A stretch of 5,132 bases of DNA from Acidobacteriota bacterium. Lineage in GTDB: Bacteria; Acidobacteriota; Vicinamibacteria; Vicinamibacterales; UBA2999. Made by a program: the position numbers and the translations under genes. Each line of letters begins with the position of its first letter. Positions within the stretch are counted from its first letter, which is position 1. Location of the stretch: NCBI GenBank assembly GCA_013813075.1, contig JACCSI010000369.1:1-5132 (forward strand). Direction: 5' to 3'. Of this stretch, positions 1-5,132 are shown piece after piece. The notes below the pieces were generated by a model. That model saw nothing but the letters and a program-made list of their open reading frames with translations, had not been told where the DNA came from and ran no database searches.

Positions 1-1142
1 CCGGCGGCCGAGGCGAGGACCGTCATCACCTGAGCGGCCCCCTGGATGCGGCCCAGATGCGCGTCGCCGAACGTGCGGCCCCAGAAGCTGAAGAACACCA
101 CCATCACGAATCCACCCGCGACGCCCATGGCGACCGCCTGGGTCATCACGTGACTCATCGTCGCAACGTGAGGGAGTGCTGCCAGCGCGCCGCCAAGGAA
201 AGCCATCGCCACGACCAGCACTGCCCGCAGCGACCCACGTTCGGCCCATGCGCCTGCGACAACGTTTCCACCGAGTCCGGTGATGGCGGTGACGGCGAGG
301 GCTGCGTGATACACACCGGGCTCGAATCCGCGTTCGGCGAGGATCGCCTCGTTGAAGAGCCCGATGCCGGAGGCGACCAGGCCATACAACGAACTCGCGA
401 TGGCAAACACCCAGAAGGCCGGCGTTCGCAGCGCATCAGACAGTGTGGGCGAGCGCCACGGCGCGCCGCTCGTGGCCGCGCGGTCACCGCGATCTTCAGG
501 AAGCGCGTGGCCGCCATCCATCTCTTCGCCGACGCTCTCGGGCGTGGACCGCCCGAACAGCCACGCGATCGGTGCGACCACTCCGAGCAGGGCAACGCCA
601 ATAGCGGCCCACGCCATTCGCCATCCGCGCGCGAGCACGATCGCCCCCACGATCGGAAACGCGATCATGAAGCCGATGCTCATCACCAATGCGTAGATAC
701 CCATTGCCCACGTCAGACGGCGGCGGAACCACTTGCCGACCATCGCCAGACTGACGATCGACAGAGCGGTCTGTCCAAGTCCTCGCGTGAGTGTGATGAC
801 AATGAGCAGCATCGGCGCGTTGGTCACCTGACTCATCGCGAACACCACCGCGCCGAGTGCCGCCGCGAGCACGGTCGCAACAATCCGGGCGCCGCGGCGA
901 TCGATGAGGGACCCCACACCCAACCCAAACAACGCCCCGACCAGGGTCGCCACGAGGTTCACCTGGGCGTAAGCGACGCGACTGAGCCCGAGGTCTGCGA
1001 GCAGCGGCTCGGTAATGAGACCAAGCCCTTGTGTGCGCCCGGGTAGTGTGCCGACCATGGCCAACGCCGCCACCCCGACGACTGTCCAGCCGTAGTAGAA
1101 GCGGCGCGGGATCGGCAACGCGGAACTGACGGTGTTACTCAT
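1..1142 (-). CDS. Major facilitator superfamily (MFS) transporter, C-terminus cut by window edge
   Basis: Reading the minus strand from ATG 1142-1140 gives 380 open codons to the left edge with no stop. The protein is very hydrophobic, with about eleven membrane segments visible: roughly residues 17-37, 60-78, 88-105, 110-130, 146-170, 175-197, then a hydrophilic central loop (about 198-240), then 243-265, 278-299, 306-325, 332-353 and one starting near 368. The loop between segments 2 and 3 carries the MFS signature, GSLIDRRGARIV (77-88), and a weaker copy follows segment 8 (AWAERGSLR, 298-306). The motif GRTFGDAHLGRIQG (355-368) resembles that of the oxalate/formate-antiporter or monocarboxylate-like MFS branch. 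It should be an inner-membrane secondary transporter, probably for a small organic solute; the substrate cannot be told. The usual length is about 400-430 aa, so only the last segment or two is missing. It is the second gene of a minus-strand operon, overlapping its upstream neighbour by 8 nt. Confidence 0.93.
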   Translation of the reverse strand, partial: MSNTVSSALPIPRRFYYGWTVVGVAALAMVGTLPGRTQGLGLITEPLLADLGLSRVAYAQVNLVATLVGALFGLGVGSLIDRRGARIVATVLAAALGAVVFAMSQVTNAPMLLIVITLTRGLGQTALSIVSLAMVGKWFRRRLTWAMGIYALVMSIGFMIAFPIVGAIVLARGWRMAWAAIGVALLGVVAPIAWLFGRSTPESVGEEMDGGHALPEDRGDRAATSGAPWRSPTLSDALRTPAFWVFAIASSLYGLVASGIGLFNEAILAERGFEPGVYHAALAVTAITGLGGNVVAGAWAERGSLRAVLVVAMAFLGGALAALPHVATMSHVMTQAVAMGVAGGFVMVVFFSFWGRTFGDAHLGRIQGAAQVMTVLASAA

Positions 1143-1632
1143 CCGAGCCTTGCTGTTGAACTTTGGACTTTGACGTTAGAACTTGAACTTTGAACTTCCT
1201 GAGCATCACCGCCCCGACCGCCACAACGCCGAAGCCCCGCGCCAACCCGTCGGCGAAGACGACGGCCCCATTGACGATGATAAAGAAGATGAAGCCGCGA
1301 ACCGCAAGGGAAAGGCCACGCGGCCGGCGCTTGTACGACACCGGTCCCACGAGCCACCACACCGCATCTGCCATCCAGACCGCCAGAAACAGGTAGTTGA
1401 TATAGATCCCGCCGGCGAACGCGACGCCCGTCAGGGCGGCGGTCTGCCCTGTGGTCTGCTCGAGCGCGATGTTGTGACTCCAGTCGTAGAAGACGTGAAA
1501 GGCCGCTGCCGAATGGATCAGCGCAAGCGCCGCACCGGCGGCCCAGAACCAGCGCGCATCAAACAGCTCGGCCAGCGCCCACGCGGCGACCGCCGCCGAA
1601 ATAGTGATGAAAACGAACGGGTGTTCGAACAC
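1135..1632 (-). CDS. Conserved-looking integral membrane protein of unknown function, 165 aa
   Basis: GTG start at 1632, TAA at 1137-1135. GTG is the first possible start, because an in-frame TAA lies four codons upstream (TAA TCC TCG GAC GTG). Hydrophobic segments lie at about residues 5-23, 27-48, 66-96, 109-128 and 130-144, giving four or five membrane passes with few loops. Conserved-looking polar and aromatic residues include HSAAAFHVFYDWSH (40-53), TTGQTA (60-65), and GGIYINYLF (74-82) followed by WMADAVWW (86-93). The pattern resembles, from memory, an uncharacterised membrane family with H..FH.FY.WSH, Q-T-A and GG.Y.NY motifs known mainly as hypothetical proteins; I cannot name a family or function. 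The histidines and tyrosines inside or near membrane segments could bind a cofactor or metal, which is speculation. The tail (about 146-160, FKVQVLTSKSKVQQQ) is made by a heptamer repeat and is probably not part of the conserved fold. It is the first gene of the minus operon and is coupled to the MFS gene. There is no Shine-Dalgarno sequence. Confidence 0.85.
   Translation of the reverse strand: MFEHPFVFITISAAVAAWALAELFDARWFWAAGAALALIHSAAAFHVFYDWSHNIALEQTTGQTAALTGVAFAGGIYINYLFLAVWMADAVWWLVGPVSYKRRPRGLSLAVRGFIFFIIVNGAVVFADGLARGFGVVAVGAVMLRKFKVQVLTSKSKVQQQGSDE
1148..1151 (-). promoter_or_regulatory. Ribosome binding site of the MFS gene
   Basis: On the minus strand AAGG (1151-1148) sits 5 nt before the ATG at 1142. 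It lies inside the coding sequence of the upstream membrane protein, whose TAA stop (1137-1135) falls 3' of this ATG. This supports the chosen start and re-initiation by ribosomes finishing the first gene. Confidence 0.55.
1155..1195 (-). repeat. Degenerate tandem heptamer repeat, unit TTTGAAC (GTTCAAA on minus strand)
   Basis: On the plus strand the tract reads GTTGAAC, TTTGGAC, TTTGACG, TTAGAAC, TTGAAC, TTTGAAC: five 7-nt units and one 6-nt unit, all close to TTTGAAC. It is AT-rich inside otherwise GC-rich DNA. It encodes about residues 146-160 of the 165-aa membrane protein and ends just before the MFS ribosome binding site. Because the unit is not a multiple of three, gain or loss of a copy would shift the reading frame of the membrane protein tail. 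The copies have diverged, so it now looks like an old, fixed array rather than an active one. Confidence 0.7.
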
Positions 1633-1640
1633 GTCCGAGG

Positions 1641-1670
1641 ATTATCGGCGGAGATTCGCGAGCACGTAGA
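1641..1670 (-). promoter_or_regulatory. Candidate promoter of the minus-strand operon, near-leaderless
   Basis: Minus-strand GATAAT (1646-1641) matches the sigma70 -10 consensus at five of six bases. A weak -35 candidate, TCTACG (1670-1665), lies 18 bp upstream with three of six matches. The -10 box ends 8 nt before the GTG codon at 1632, so transcription would be expected to begin at or next to the start codon. The absence of a Shine-Dalgarno sequence upstream of the GTG agrees with that. The -35 is poor, so the call rests mainly on the -10 box. Confidence 0.4.
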
Positions 1671-1738
1671 GGCGGGCGGACACACGTGGGTGACCGAGGC
1701 GAGTCCGGGCGGCCGACAACGATTCCGCCGAGCCGACC

Positions 1739-1767
1739 TTGACGACCTGTCGCCGGCCCGATACGCT
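1739..1767 (+). promoter_or_regulatory. Candidate promoter of the plus-strand operon, near-leaderless
   Basis: TTGACG (1739-1744, five of six matches to the -35 consensus) is followed after 17 bp by TACGCT (1762-1767, three of six matches to the -10). The -10 ends 6 nt before the ATG at 1774, so the transcript would start at or beside the start codon, and no Shine-Dalgarno sequence is present. The spacer holds a 10-bp palindrome, CGACCTGTCG (1743-1752), which could be an operator but is short enough to occur by chance. An alternative -10, GATACG (1760-1765), has a worse spacing of 15 bp. Confidence 0.4.
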
Positions 1768-1773
1768 CATGCC

Positions 1774-2145
1774 ATGCGGAGTCTCCTGGCCCTGCCGCCG
1801 GCGATAGCGCGCTTCTGTGCGCAGCTGCTCGTGGTGGCTATGAGCGTCGGGGCACTCGGGCCGGTGCTGCACGGCGTCCACGACGAGGACTGCGAGCCGG
1901 CGTTCGTCGTCCACGACGAAGCGGCGCATCGGTTCCAGTCCGCAGCTCCCGATGGGGTGCCGTTCCCTGGCGGTGAGCACTGCGTCGCGTGTCATTTCGC
2001 GCGGTCGTCACGCGGTCCGGTGTCGTGGCAGCGCACTGCCTTGATCACGTTTGTCGATGGCGGTCTCCTCAGCCACGCCGACGGACACTTCGTCGCCCTC
2101 GTGGCGGCCGCACCCCTCCCAGCCCGCGCCCCTCCTCTCGTGTGA
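1774..2145 (+). CDS. Small exported His/Cys-rich protein with HCVACH motif, upstream of TonB-dependent receptor
   Basis: 123 aa, ATG 1774, TGA 2143-2145. The frame stays open further upstream, but the extension (to about 1183) runs antisense through the membrane protein gene. The ATG at 1774 begins a convincing export signal: MRSLL, then a hydrophobic stretch to about residue 32. After it comes a segment rich in candidate metal ligands: H33, H36, D37, D39, C40, H47, D48, H52, then H69-C70-x-x-C73-H74 in HCVACHFAR, and later H101 and H105. The end is Ala/Pro-rich (PLPARAPPLV). This plan (signal peptide, Cys/His pair in the middle, short hydrophobic stretch, RAPP-type tail) resembles the DUF2946-like small proteins often found beside TonB-dependent receptors; the match is from memory and unconfirmed. 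CxxCH could suggest c-type haem binding, but a single short motif in such a small protein more likely binds a metal or forms a disulfide. It is the first gene of the plus operon, 100 nt before the receptor. Its role as a periplasmic metal-binding accessory is inferred. Confidence 0.78.
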   Translation: MRSLLALPPAIARFCAQLLVVAMSVGALGPVLHGVHDEDCEPAFVVHDEAAHRFQSAAPDGVPFPGGEHCVACHFARSSRGPVSWQRTALITFVDGGLLSHADGHFVALVAAAPLPARAPPLV

Positions 2146-2151
2146 TTCGCA

Positions 2152-2215
2152 CGGGGCGGCAACGCCCCGGTCAAGACGTGCCCCGGGGCTCGTCATCCAA
2201 GGGGCCGTCAGGCCC
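2152..2215 (+). other. Set of competing GC-rich hairpins in the leader between the small gene and the receptor
   Basis: The first hairpin is CGGGGCG-GCAA-CGCCCCG (2152-2169): a perfect 7-bp stem closed by a GNRA-type tetraloop. A 10-bp palindrome GCCCCGGGGC follows (2180-2189), then GGGCC-GTCA-GGCCC (2202-2215), a 5-bp stem. The strands can swap: CGGGGC (2152-2157) pairs equally well with GCCCCG at 2164-2169 or 2180-2185, and GCCCC (2180-2184) can also pair with GGGGC (2201-2205). No U-tract follows, so this is not a classical terminator. It could tune the ratio of small protein to receptor, protect mRNA ends, or be a by-product of GC-rich sequence. Confidence 0.4.
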
Positions 2216-2225
2216 GATTCGAATC
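2216..2225. other. 10-bp perfect palindrome GATTCGAATC before the receptor gene
   Basis: GATTC/GAATC is a perfect inverted repeat with no spacer, directly after the last hairpin and 9 nt before the receptor's ribosome binding site. I see no second full copy in the window. It could be a protein-binding site, but a 10-bp palindrome is expected a few times by chance in DNA of this length. Confidence 0.2.
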
Positions 2226-2234
2226 TTCACTCGC

Positions 2235-2240
2235 GAGGTG
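2235..2240 (+). promoter_or_regulatory. Ribosome binding site of the receptor gene
   Basis: GAGGTG lies 5 nt before the ATG at 2246. It decides the start: the frame is open back to an ATG at 2051, but that would overlap the small gene and bury the signal peptide about 65 residues inside the protein. From 2246 the protein begins at once with a normal signal peptide. Confidence 0.75.
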
Positions 2241-2245
2241 TTCTC

Positions 2246-4525
2246 ATGTGTACTCCACGTTTACGCGGCGTGTTCGCGCTCACATTGATGTCGTTTCTTC
2301 CCCTCAGTGCCTTCGCGCAGACCGGCGCCAAGGTCGGCAGCCCGGTGATCAGCCCTCTAAGTGGCCCCTTGAGTGGGAAGGTGACCCGCGACAACGGCGA
2401 GCCGATGGGCGGGGCCGCCGTCGTCATCGAGGAGTTGAGACGCGAGGTCCGCACGGCCGCGGACGGGTCCTACCGCTTCGAAAACGTCGTGCCCGGTGCC
2501 TACCACCTCTCGGTTCGCGCCGAGGGATACAGCACCAGGCGCACGGAAATCCGGGTGACGCCGCAGGGCGCGACCCTCGACATGGTCGTCGAGCTCGACC
2601 TCCATTTTGCGGAGGTGGTGTCTGTCAGCCCCACTGCGCGTACCCAATTCGAGTCGTACCAGCCGACCTCCGTGCTCGCCGGGCAGGAGCTGCAGAAACA
2701 GATCGAGGCGACCATTGGCGCGACGCTGCAGTCGGAGCCCGGCATCGCGCTCCGTTCGTTTGGTGCCGGTCCGGCACGGCCGGTGATTCGCGGCCTGGAT
2801 GGTGATCGGGTCGCGGTGCTCCAGGATGGGCAGCGCGTCGGCGACCTGTCGAGCCAGTCTGGGGATCATGGCGTCACCCTCAGTCCATCGGCCGCGCAAC
2901 GCATCGAAGTGGTTCGCGGTCCGGCGACGCTGCTCTACGGTGCCAACGCCATCGGCGGGCTGGTGAATGTCATCACCGATCAGATCCCAACCGAGAAAGT
3001 GCAGGGGACGGGTGGGGACATTACGTTTGACGCCGGATCAAACGGCGGCGCCGCCGGCGGCAATGCGGACATTCATGTCGGTAACGGAACGTTTGCGTTG
3101 CATCTGGGGGGCGGTGGGCGCCGGCAAGGCAACTACGATACGCCGGAAGCGGAAGTCGAGAACTCGGACCTGCGCAACGCCCAGTTCAACGTTGGCGCCT
3201 CATGGACCGGCAGCGGTAAGTATGCCGGCGCCAGTTACGGCTTCGACCGGTCCACCTACGGCATTCCGATTGTCGAGGACGGGCAAATCAGCTTGAACCC
3301 TGAGCGCCACGCGTTGACGCTGCGCGCCGGCGGCCAGGGGTTCGGAGGTGCCATCAGCTCGTATCGCGCGACGCTTGGGGTGCGGCGCTATCAACACGAC
3401 GAGCTGGAAGGTGACGCCGTGGGCACGCACTTCGAGAACGACACCGAAGAAGCCGAGCTGCTATTTTCGCATCGGCCGTACGGGCGGTTATCGGGCACCG
3501 TGGGCGGCTCGTTTCTCAATCGGGCGTTCAATGCCGTTGGTGAAGAAGCGCTCGCGCCGCCCGTCGATCAGCGCGGAGGCGCGGTATTTCTGTATGAGGA
3601 ACTGGTGTGGCCGCACGTCACGGTTCAATTTGGCGGCCGGATCGATCGCACGGTGTTCGAGCCCAACGGGAGCGTCCTGCCACGGCGCGAGTTCACCGAG
3701 TTTTCCAGCTCCGCCGGCCTGCTGCTGCGGCCTGCCGCGGCCAACGACAACTTCGTGATTGCCCTGAGCCTGGCCCGGGCGGCCCGCAACCCTGCCCTGG
3801 AAGAGCTTTATTTTTTTGGCGCGCATCCCGGCAACTTCGCCTTCGAGATCGGCAATCCCGACCTTGGTGCCGAGCGCGCTCTCGGCTTCGACGCGTCGTT
3901 GCGCGCACGAACCGGCCGAGTCCGCGCCGAGCTGACGTTCTTCAATAATTCGATCAAGGATTTCGTCTTCCGCAATCCACTCACCGAAGAAGACTTCGAG
4001 GAGCGTGAAGAAGAGTTCGATGCGCGCTTCGGCGTCGCAGACGAGCCTGGGGGGCACGCGCACAGCGACGAGTTTCCGTTTGTCGAATTCGTCGGTGCCG
4101 ACAGCCGGTTGTTCGGTGTCGAGGCGCACGCCGATGTGACGCTCAACAGTGTCCTGAGCGCCGAATTCACATACGACTGGGTTCGCGGCCAACTTTCGGC
4201 CACCGGCGAGGCACTGCCCCGTATTCCGCCGTTCCGCGTGCTGGCGGGCTTGCGCTACCAGAAAAACGCGCTGCAAGTTGGCGGTCAGGTCAACGCCGTC
4301 GCTGACCAGGGCCGCGTGTTCGGTGCCGAAACCGAGACTCCGGGCTATGCTCTGCTGAAGTTCTACGGATCGTACTCGTTTGTCGCGGGCGCCATGACCA
4401 ACACCATCACCGCGCGCCTCGACAACGCGACGAACCGCACCCATCGCAATCACCTCAATTACCTGAAGGACCTGCTTCCGGAAATGGGTCGAACCTTCAA
4501 GCTTGTCTACTCGGTCAGCTTTTAA
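2246..4525 (+). CDS. TonB-dependent outer-membrane receptor, ZnuD-like (probable metal uptake), 759 aa
   Basis: Imports a scarce ligand across the outer membrane using energy passed through TonB. Signal peptide at residues 1-24, cleaved after AFA. A carboxypeptidase-regulatory-like beta-sandwich follows (about 40-118; GKVTRDNGEPMGGAAVVI, then DGSYRFENVVPGAYHLSV), then a TonB-box-like EVVSVSPT (123-130). The plug spans about 135-248, with VIRGLDGDRVAVLQDGQRVGD (180-200) and RIEVVRGPATLLYGANAIGG (219-238). The 22-strand-type barrel fills about 250-759 and ends in an aromatic residue (YSVSF), as outer-membrane proteins do. SGDHGVTLSP (205-214), YDWVRG (643-648), PRIPPFR (658-664) and HRNHLNYLKDLLPEMGR (733-749) recall the ZnuD zinc-receptor branch. 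Residues 581-610 form a highly acidic loop ending in GGHAHSDE, suited to catching divalent cations. Length is normal for the family with the extra N-terminal domain, and the gene is intact. It lies 100 nt after the HCVACH gene and 16 nt before a peptidase gene. Family call is very sure; zinc as substrate is moderately likely, with copper, nickel or another ligand possible. Confidence 0.96.
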   Translation: MCTPRLRGVFALTLMSFLPLSAFAQTGAKVGSPVISPLSGPLSGKVTRDNGEPMGGAAVVIEELRREVRTAADGSYRFENVVPGAYHLSVRAEGYSTRRTEIRVTPQGATLDMVVELDLHFAEVVSVSPTARTQFESYQPTSVLAGQELQKQIEATIGATLQSEPGIALRSFGAGPARPVIRGLDGDRVAVLQDGQRVGDLSSQSGDHGVTLSPSAAQRIEVVRGPATLLYGANAIGGLVNVITDQIPTEKVQGTGGDITFDAGSNGGAAGGNADIHVGNGTFALHLGGGGRRQGNYDTPEAEVENSDLRNAQFNVGASWTGSGKYAGASYGFDRSTYGIPIVEDGQISLNPERHALTLRAGGQGFGGAISSYRATLGVRRYQHDELEGDAVGTHFENDTEEAELLFSHRPYGRLSGTVGGSFLNRAFNAVGEEALAPPVDQRGGAVFLYEELVWPHVTVQFGGRIDRTVFEPNGSVLPRREFTEFSSSAGLLLRPAAANDNFVIALSLARAARNPALEELYFFGAHPGNFAFEIGNPDLGAERALGFDASLRARTGRVRAELTFFNNSIKDFVFRNPLTEEDFEEREEEFDARFGVADEPGGHAHSDEFPFVEFVGADSRLFGVEAHADVTLNSVLSAEFTYDWVRGQLSATGEALPRIPPFRVLAGLRYQKNALQVGGQVNAVADQGRVFGAETETPGYALLKFYGSYSFVAGAMTNTITARLDNATNRTHRNHLNYLKDLLPEMGRTFKLVYSVSF

Positions 4526-4541
4526 AACGTACGGGCCAGCA

Positions 4542-5132
4542 ATGTTCAGAGTTTTTTTCACTGTCGTAGCGTCGGCCACCCTCATCGCGGTTGCCGCGTT
4601 TTCACGCCCGCCGGATCAGGCCGCGCCGCCCGCGTCGCCGTCGTGGGTCGATGCGCACCGCGTCAATGCCGATCGCTTGATACGGGAAGCGCAAACTGAC
4701 CGATTTGCGTGGGACCGACTCGCGGAACTGACCGACACGTTCGGCAACCGCCTCTCGGGCAGCGAGAACCTCGTGCGCGCGATTACCTGGGCGGCCGAGC
4801 AGATGCGGCGAGACGGGCTCGACAGCGTGCACACCGAACGGGTGATGGTTCCGCGGTGGGTACGTGGCGCCGAGAGCCTCACCATCGTCGAGCCGCCGGA
4901 ACATACGATCCCGATGCTGGGCCTCGGTGGCAGTGTGGCCACGCCTGCGGACGGCCTCGAAGCCGACGTGTTGGTCGTGCGAAGTTTCGACGAACTCACA
5001 CAGCGTGCAGCGGAGGCGAAGGGGAAAATCGTCCTCTTCAACGCCGCCTATGTCAGCTACGGTCAGACCAACGCCTACCGCACTGGCGGCGCCAGTGCCG
5101 CGGGACGGGTTGGTGCGGTGGCGGCCCTGGTA
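4542..5132 (+). CDS. M28-family metallopeptidase (carboxypeptidase Q-like), N-terminal 197 codons only
   Basis: ATG 4542, open to the right edge. Residues 1 to about 21 (MFRVFFTVVASATLIAVAAF) form a signal peptide or N-terminal anchor, followed by a Pro/Ala-rich linker (22-34). Then come the conserved features of secreted M28 exopeptidases of the carboxypeptidase Q type: a helical stretch with FAWDRLAELTDTFGNRLSGSENLVRAI (55-81), the DGLDSVHTERVMVPRWVRG segment (91-109), and LGLGGSVATP (126-135). A protease-associated (PA) domain follows, with GKIVLFN (161-167) and GASAAGRVGAVAALV (183-197). The zinc ligands and catalytic glutamate of M28 lie further on, outside the window, so activity cannot be judged. 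It should act in the periplasm or outside the cell, removing residues from peptides with two zinc ions. It starts 16 nt after the receptor stop, so it is probably co-transcribed. No clear Shine-Dalgarno sequence is seen, which fits coupling to the receptor. A T7 run (4552-4558) covers codons 4-6. Confidence 0.9.
   Translation, partial: MFRVFFTVVASATLIAVAAFSRPPDQAAPPASPSWVDAHRVNADRLIREAQTDRFAWDRLAELTDTFGNRLSGSENLVRAITWAAEQMRRDGLDSVHTERVMVPRWVRGAESLTIVEPPEHTIPMLGLGGSVATPADGLEADVLVVRSFDELTQRAAEAKGKIVLFNAAYVSYGQTNAYRTGGASAAGRVGAVAALV

Noticed and set aside
57..1046. Long plus-strand open frame of 329 codons across the MFS gene
   Set aside because: The predicted protein is full of His, Arg, Glu and Asp with no fold-like hydrophobic pattern, while the minus strand gives a textbook MFS transporter. 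It is an antisense shadow produced by high GC content.
1183..1773. Upstream extension of the HCVACH protein frame
   Set aside because: It runs antisense through the membrane protein gene, is charged and unstructured-looking, and would bury the hydrophobic signal sequence that starts at 1774.
1642..1995. Minus-strand open frame of 117 codons opposite the small exported protein
   Set aside because: No recognisable domain, signal peptide or ribosome binding site. The plus strand has the signal peptide and Cys/His motif, and the gene order favours the plus strand.
1774..2145. Small HCVACH protein as a c-type cytochrome
   Set aside because: CVACH fits CxxCH, but the protein is very small, has no convincing distal haem ligand arrangement, and is not next to electron-transfer genes. 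Metal binding or a disulfide fits better, though haem binding is not excluded.
2152..2215. Rho-independent terminator after the small gene
   Set aside because: The stems are strong but no run of T follows any of them, and the receptor downstream is on the same strand without a clear promoter of its own.
2051..2245. Upstream ATG extending the receptor by 65 residues
   Set aside because: It would overlap the small gene by 95 nt and hide the signal peptide. The start at 2246 has a good Shine-Dalgarno sequence and an immediate signal peptide.
2146..2245. Cobalamin or other known riboswitch in the receptor leader
   Set aside because: The gap is only 100 nt and I find neither the cobalamin-box pattern nor the conserved cores of other riboswitches I know. 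Only GC-rich stems are visible.
3811..3817. T7 runs in the receptor (3811-3817) and at the start of the peptidase gene (4552-4558) as programmed frameshift or phase-variation sites
   Set aside because: Both reading frames are intact through the runs, seven bases is short for phase variation, and no alternative product of interest is seen.
3488..4585. Long minus-strand open frame of 365 codons inside the receptor gene
   Set aside because: It lies opposite a complete, recognisable TonB-dependent receptor and has no recognisable motif or ribosome binding site of its own.

Overview
The window is GC-rich and fully bacterial in style. It holds five protein genes in two divergent operons and shows no RNA gene, mobile element or CRISPR array. 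A SusC-like N-terminal carboxypeptidase-regulatory domain on the TonB-dependent receptor, an M28 peptidase of the secreted carboxypeptidase-Q type, and a degenerate TTTGAAC heptamer repeat together suggest a Gram-negative bacterium, perhaps an Acidobacteriota (Vicinamibacteria-like) soil organism. This assignment is from general style and memory; no marker gene is present.

Left arm, minus strand (1-1632). A five-segment integral membrane protein of unknown function (GTG start at 1632) is followed by a major facilitator superfamily transporter whose C-terminus runs off the left edge. The two genes overlap by 8 nt (GATGAGTAA), so they are very likely translationally coupled. The last ~15 residues of the membrane protein are encoded by the degenerate heptamer repeat, directly upstream of the transporter start.

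Centre (1633-1773). This 141-bp divergent promoter region carries sigma70-like elements facing both ways, each so close to its start codon that both first genes could be made from leaderless or near-leaderless mRNAs.

Right arm, plus strand (1774-5132). A 123-aa secreted or membrane-anchored His/Cys protein (HCVACH motif) is followed, after a 100-nt hairpin-rich gap, by a 759-aa TonB-dependent outer-membrane receptor. After another 16 nt comes an M28-family peptidase, cut by the right edge. The receptor looks most like the ZnuD-type metal receptors: its plug and C-terminal motifs fit, and it has a strongly acidic loop ending in a His-rich patch. The simplest reading is a metal-uptake operon, with zinc favoured. 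The small His/Cys protein would be a periplasmic metal-handling accessory, and the metallopeptidase either a user of the metal or an unrelated passenger. The substrate is inferred, not shown.

The most interesting points are the small HCVACH protein paired with the receptor, the mutually exclusive helices between them, the out-of-frame heptamer repeat at the membrane protein/MFS junction, and the paired leaderless-looking divergent promoters. None of these proves a new system.
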